Source: an uncultured Acetobacteraceae bacterium (lineage in GTDB: Bacteria; Pseudomonadota; Alphaproteobacteria; Acetobacterales; Acetobacteraceae). Taken from it: DNA of 38,965 nt. This document shows positions 34,635 through 38,965 of the stretch, one piece after another; the first letter of the stretch is position 1; every line of letters begins with the position of its first letter. Made by a program: the position numbers and the translations under genes. The notes under the pieces were generated by a model, which ran no database searches, was not told the origin of the DNA, and saw only the letters and a program-made list of their open reading frames with translations. The DNA lies in NCBI GenBank assembly GCA_903907955.1, contig CAIVPZ010000165.1, positions 1 to 38,965 on the forward strand, in the 5' to 3' direction.

Positions 34635-34884
34635 CGCCCGGGTGCGCGGTGTGCAGGTCGATGCCGACGAATTGTCGGTGACGCTGATGGACGGGCGCAC
34701 CATCACCGTGCCGCTGGCCTGGTACCCGCGGCTGGCCAATGCCACCGAGGCGCAGCTTGACCGGTGGGAGGTCGCCGGCGGCGGCTGGGGCATCCACTGG
34801 CCGGAGCTTGACGAGGACCTCAGCACCGAGGGGTTGCTGCGCGGCGCCCCGGCGCCGGGGGCCGGGCGTTCCGGGGAGCGTTGA
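34603..34884 (+). CDS. DUF2442 domain protein
   Basis: A 93-residue protein with the DUF2442 core: [27 protein letters not shown], and the end [20 protein letters not shown]. Function is unproven, and it is often encoded right after DUF4160, overlapping it. The reading frame is intact although its partner is broken. The start at 34603 is the first ATG before the conserved part. Its stop codon lies inside the -35 element of the rplU promoter. Confidence 0.85.
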   Translation: MASSGRALTADARVRGVQVDADELSVTLMDGRTITVPLAWYPRLANATEAQLDRWEVAGGGWGIHWPELDEDLSTEGLLRGAPAPGAGRSGER

Positions 34885-34908
34885 CAGTATCCTCGGCCGC
34901 GCTATAAC
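34881..34908 (+). promoter_or_regulatory. rplU-rpmA promoter
   Basis: TTGACA (34881-34886), a 16-bp spacer, TATAAC (34903-34908): a near-consensus housekeeping promoter. It starts at the stop codon of the DUF2442 gene and implies a leader of roughly 115 nt before rplU that can fold (GGCGG/CCGCC arms). Confidence 0.8.
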
Positions 34909-35029
34909 CCGCGCCTCTCCGGCGGACCGGTCGCTCCCGGCCGCCGCAATTCGTGTCAAGAATGCTCATGGGTCGGACCGGCCACGGCGAAACCGCCCTG
35001 GTGTCCTCCGACGACAGGAAGCCAGATCG

Positions 35030-35344
35030 ATGTTCGCAGTCATCCGCACCGGCGGAAAGCAGTACCGCGTCGCCCCCAACGACGTGTTGAAGGTGGAGAA
35101 GCTGGACGGCGAGGCCGGTTCCACCATCACCTTTACCGACGTGCTCGCGGTTGGCTCCGAGGGCAGCGTGACGTTCGGTACCCCCGTCGTCGCCGGCGCC
35201 ACCGTCACCGCCACGGTCATCGCCCAGGACCGGCTGGACACGGTGATCATCTTCAAGAAGCGCCGCCGGCAGAACAGCCGCCGCCGGAACGGCCACCGCC
35301 AGCAGGTCACCGTGCTGCGGGTGGCCGAGATCATCACGGCCTGA
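35030..35344 (+). CDS. rplU: 50S ribosomal protein L21
   Basis: A 104-residue 23S-rRNA-binding protein. It starts [14 protein letters not shown], has the [19 protein letters not shown] core and the basic [18 protein letters not shown] segment, and ends with the usual [14 protein letters not shown] precedes the ATG. It is first in rplU-rpmA-obgE-proB, with a strong promoter upstream. Confidence 0.97.
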   Translation: MFAVIRTGGKQYRVAPNDVLKVEKLDGEAGSTITFTDVLAVGSEGSVTFGTPVVAGATVTATVIAQDRLDTVIIFKKRRRQNSRRRNGHRQQVTVLRVAEIITA

Positions 35345-35357
35345 AGGAAACCCACCC

Positions 35358-35642
35358 ATGGCACACAAAAAGGCCGGCGGTTCATCCCGCAACGGGCGCG
35401 ATACCGAAGGCAGGCGCCTCGGCATCAAGAAGTACGGCGGCGAGGCCGTGCTGGCCGGCAACATCATCGTTCGCCAGCGCGGCACCCGCTGGAAGCCGGG
35501 CCGCAATGTCGGGCTCGGCCGCGACCACACCATCTTCGCGCTGGTTCAGGGTCACGTGACCTTCGAGCGCAAGGCCGGCGATCGCGTCTATGTGTCGGTT
35601 ACCTCGCTGCCGGCGGCCCCGCTTCCGGTCGCCGCCGAATAG
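35358..35642 (+). CDS. rpmA: 50S ribosomal protein L27
   Basis: A 94-residue protein near the peptidyl-transferase centre. It starts [15 protein letters not shown], continues [18 protein letters not shown] and has the [20 protein letters not shown] block. The N-terminus starts directly with A-H-K-K, so there is no cleavable extension of the Firmicutes type. It begins 13 bp after rplU and is followed by a strong hairpin terminator. Confidence 0.97.
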   Translation: MAHKKAGGSSRNGRDTEGRRLGIKKYGGEAVLAGNIIVRQRGTRWKPGRNVGLGRDHTIFALVQGHVTFERKAGDRVYVSVTSLPAAPLPVAAE

Positions 35643-37846
<2,204 letters not shown>

Positions 37847-37987
37847 GCGGGCCGGTGAATTGGATGGATGAGGGACGTGGATGCCCGGGCAAGACGCGAC
37901 GGGCAGGGTAAATATTCCGGCGATTTGGCATTGACCGGCGGAGGCAACGCACAAGAGACCGTGCAGGACATTCAATGATATAATTCT

Positions 37988-38860
37988 TTAACCTGATATG
38001 CCGCCTATATTGATATCAAACTGTTCCTGACCCCCTTCTGGGCATTCGCGAAGTCGCCAGGTGACACTGAATGGGTGACCAAGAAAATAGGTGATTTCCT
38101 TGGAATATCTGGCGCGGCGCTCATGCGCCGCCTCGCTGCAAAATGCATAATTCTGGTCGCGTGTTTCGACAGTCGAGATTAAAGAGTTGACATTAACTTT
38201 GGGCGTAAATCTTACTTCGTTGCCAGGGTACAAGCCAAAACCCCACGTATAAACCCTTTTCCCAAGCAAATTTTGCATACGTTCTGTTATAAAAACAACT
38301 TTGAACACACGCTCATTCACCATTTTCCCGATAAATGACTTCCACGCCGCCCCATCGTTCGCGATATGAACTTCAAGGAGGGCCTGCGCTCTGGCGAGTT
38401 CGTTTATGGCCCTGAATGATTGCTGTGCTTTTTCTTTTTCCATCTCCCGGATGACCTGTTTCCTGACGCTCTCGAATTCCGCCGGCGTCATCAGTCCCAG
38501 GCCAAAAAGTCGCGCAAACCGGTTTACCAGCCCTTCCCTTCCAAACACAGCGCGGCCCAGACGGGAAAACGGGCCAGTGCCCCGCGCCAGCGTGAGGCGC
38601 TGGCGGGACGATCCCAGCCGAAACGTCGCAATATGCCGAAGTGCCGCGGTCACCTTTCTGCTTCCGTCCTGATGCTGCGCCGCCTGCCGGGGGGACTTGC
38701 CCCGCGGCAAACCTGGCTCATAAAGTCCTTGGGGATTCCTGATGCCAGGCGTCAGGCAGTCGAGCGTGTTGCTTACCTTCCCTGCGTCCGCCTCATGGCG
38801 AGCAAGCCTGCACAGAAAACCAAATGGCTCATACTGGATTCCAGGGTGGTGGGAAGTCAC
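37988..38860 (-). CDS. unrecognised protein in AT-richer DNA
   Basis: An intact minus-strand frame of up to 290 residues. The C-terminal 165 residues look protein-like: a charged helix (EFESVRKQVIREMEKEKAQQ), then V-F-K-V-V-F-I-T-E-R-M-Q-N-L-L, then an aromatic, beta-rich end with TYFLGHPFSVTWRL. The N-terminal 120 residues are Arg/Pro/Gly-rich with no structure I recognise, and the DNA there holds a perfect hairpin (38585-38605). The true start may therefore be the Met at 38491 (167 residues). There is no signal peptide and no membrane segment. The lower GC content compared with its neighbours suggests transfer from elsewhere. Confidence 0.55.
   Translation of the reverse strand: MTSHHPGIQYEPFGFLCRLARHEADAGKVSNTLDCLTPGIRNPQGLYEPGLPRGKSPRQAAQHQDGSRKVTAALRHIATFRLGSSRQRLTLARGTGPFSRLGRAVFGREGLVNRFARLFGLGLMTPAEFESVRKQVIREMEKEKAQQSFRAINELARAQALLEVHIANDGAAWKSFIGKMVNERVFKVVFITERMQNLLGKRVYTWGFGLYPGNEVRFTPKVNVNSLISTVETRDQNYAFCSEAAHERRARYSKEITYFLGHPFSVTWRLRECPEGGQEQFDINIGGISG
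38585..38605. repeat. 8-bp hairpin within the N-terminal part of the unknown ORF
   Basis: CGCCAGCG, a 5-nt loop and CGCTGGCG. Such a hairpin is unusual inside a gene and may mean that this part is intergenic. Confidence 0.5.
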
Positions 38861-38893
38861 GTAGAATCAATCTGTTAGCGTGGCAGGACGTAA

Positions 38894-38910
38894 CCGGGGC
38901 AAAACCCCGG
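38894..38910. repeat. hairpin near the window end
   Basis: CCGGGG-CAAAA-CCCCGG, a perfect 6-bp stem, lies 34 bp upstream of the start of the unknown minus-strand ORF. Its role is unclear because the window ends 55 bp later. Confidence 0.45.
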
Positions 38911-38965
38911 GCGAACACAGAACGGAAGCGGGTCAATCCGGGTTCGACGGCCAAAAAATGGCGGA

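Noticed and set aside
37882-37891. TGCCCGGGCA palindrome after proB as a terminator
   Set aside because: It is short, without a loop or T tract, and likely by chance in GC-rich DNA.
38915-38965. GGGTTCGACGGCC near the window end looks like a tRNA T-arm or the 5' end of a tmRNA
   Set aside because: The bases on the two sides of the loop do not pair into a 5-bp stem, and too little sequence remains to fold or extend a tRNA or tmRNA.

Overview
The window reads as chromosomal DNA of a GC-rich alphaproteobacterium, most likely Acetobacteraceae. That call rests on inference from gene order and protein style, not on a 16S gene. The gene blocks are tkt-gap-pgk, rne / amidase-PBP1A-prfB, serB / miaA-ilvB-ilvN-ilvC, dapF-mtaB-ftsY and rplU-rpmA-obgE-proB. 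RNase E carries a long acidic insert in its S1 domain and ends in a GWW motif, as in other alphaproteobacteria. A CheZ-like phosphatase implies motility, and a SatP carrier implies acetate or succinate traffic.

Layout. 1-600: gene remnants, a short membrane ORF and a VapC toxin broken by a stop codon. 606-4889: transketolase, GAPDH and phosphoglycerate kinase, forming the sugar-phosphate/Calvin-glycolysis block. 4935-8421: small or secreted unknowns, a NUDIX hydrolase, the CheZ-like protein and a DsbA-type oxidoreductase. 8513-8818: an M48 peptidase cut off before its zinc site, back to back with a gamma-glutamyltransferase-like lipoprotein. 10442-12327: an aminotransferase and a BrnT/BrnA toxin-antitoxin pair. 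12424-21113: rne, then a long gene-free stretch of about 840 bp, then a cell-wall amidase, PBP1A and prfB with its programmed +1 frameshift. 21170-24960: a LOG protein, a Nu-class GST and a LysR-controlled divergent unit (ring-opening dioxygenase plus DoxX). 25031-31190: satP with a perfect FNR/FixK-type box upstream, serB, miaA and the branched-chain amino acid genes ilvBNC. 31324-34300 (minus): the overlapping dapF-mtaB-ftsY operon. 34409-34884: a broken DUF4160 gene and its DUF2442 partner. 35030-37846: ribosomal proteins L21 and L27, the GTPase ObgE and glutamate 5-kinase. 37988-38860: an unrecognised gene in locally AT-richer DNA.

Most of the window is well-known housekeeping sequence, and I found no clear new defence or biosynthetic system. 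The most interesting signals lie between genes: a dispersed family of double-hairpin repeats placed like terminators (including an inverted pair between ilvC and ftsY), the FNR-type box before satP, a terminator immediately before obgE, a probable leaderless dapF transcript, and several decayed toxin-antitoxin or protease genes with palindromes at or near their break points. All motif and position statements come from reading the sequence by eye. No database search was run.
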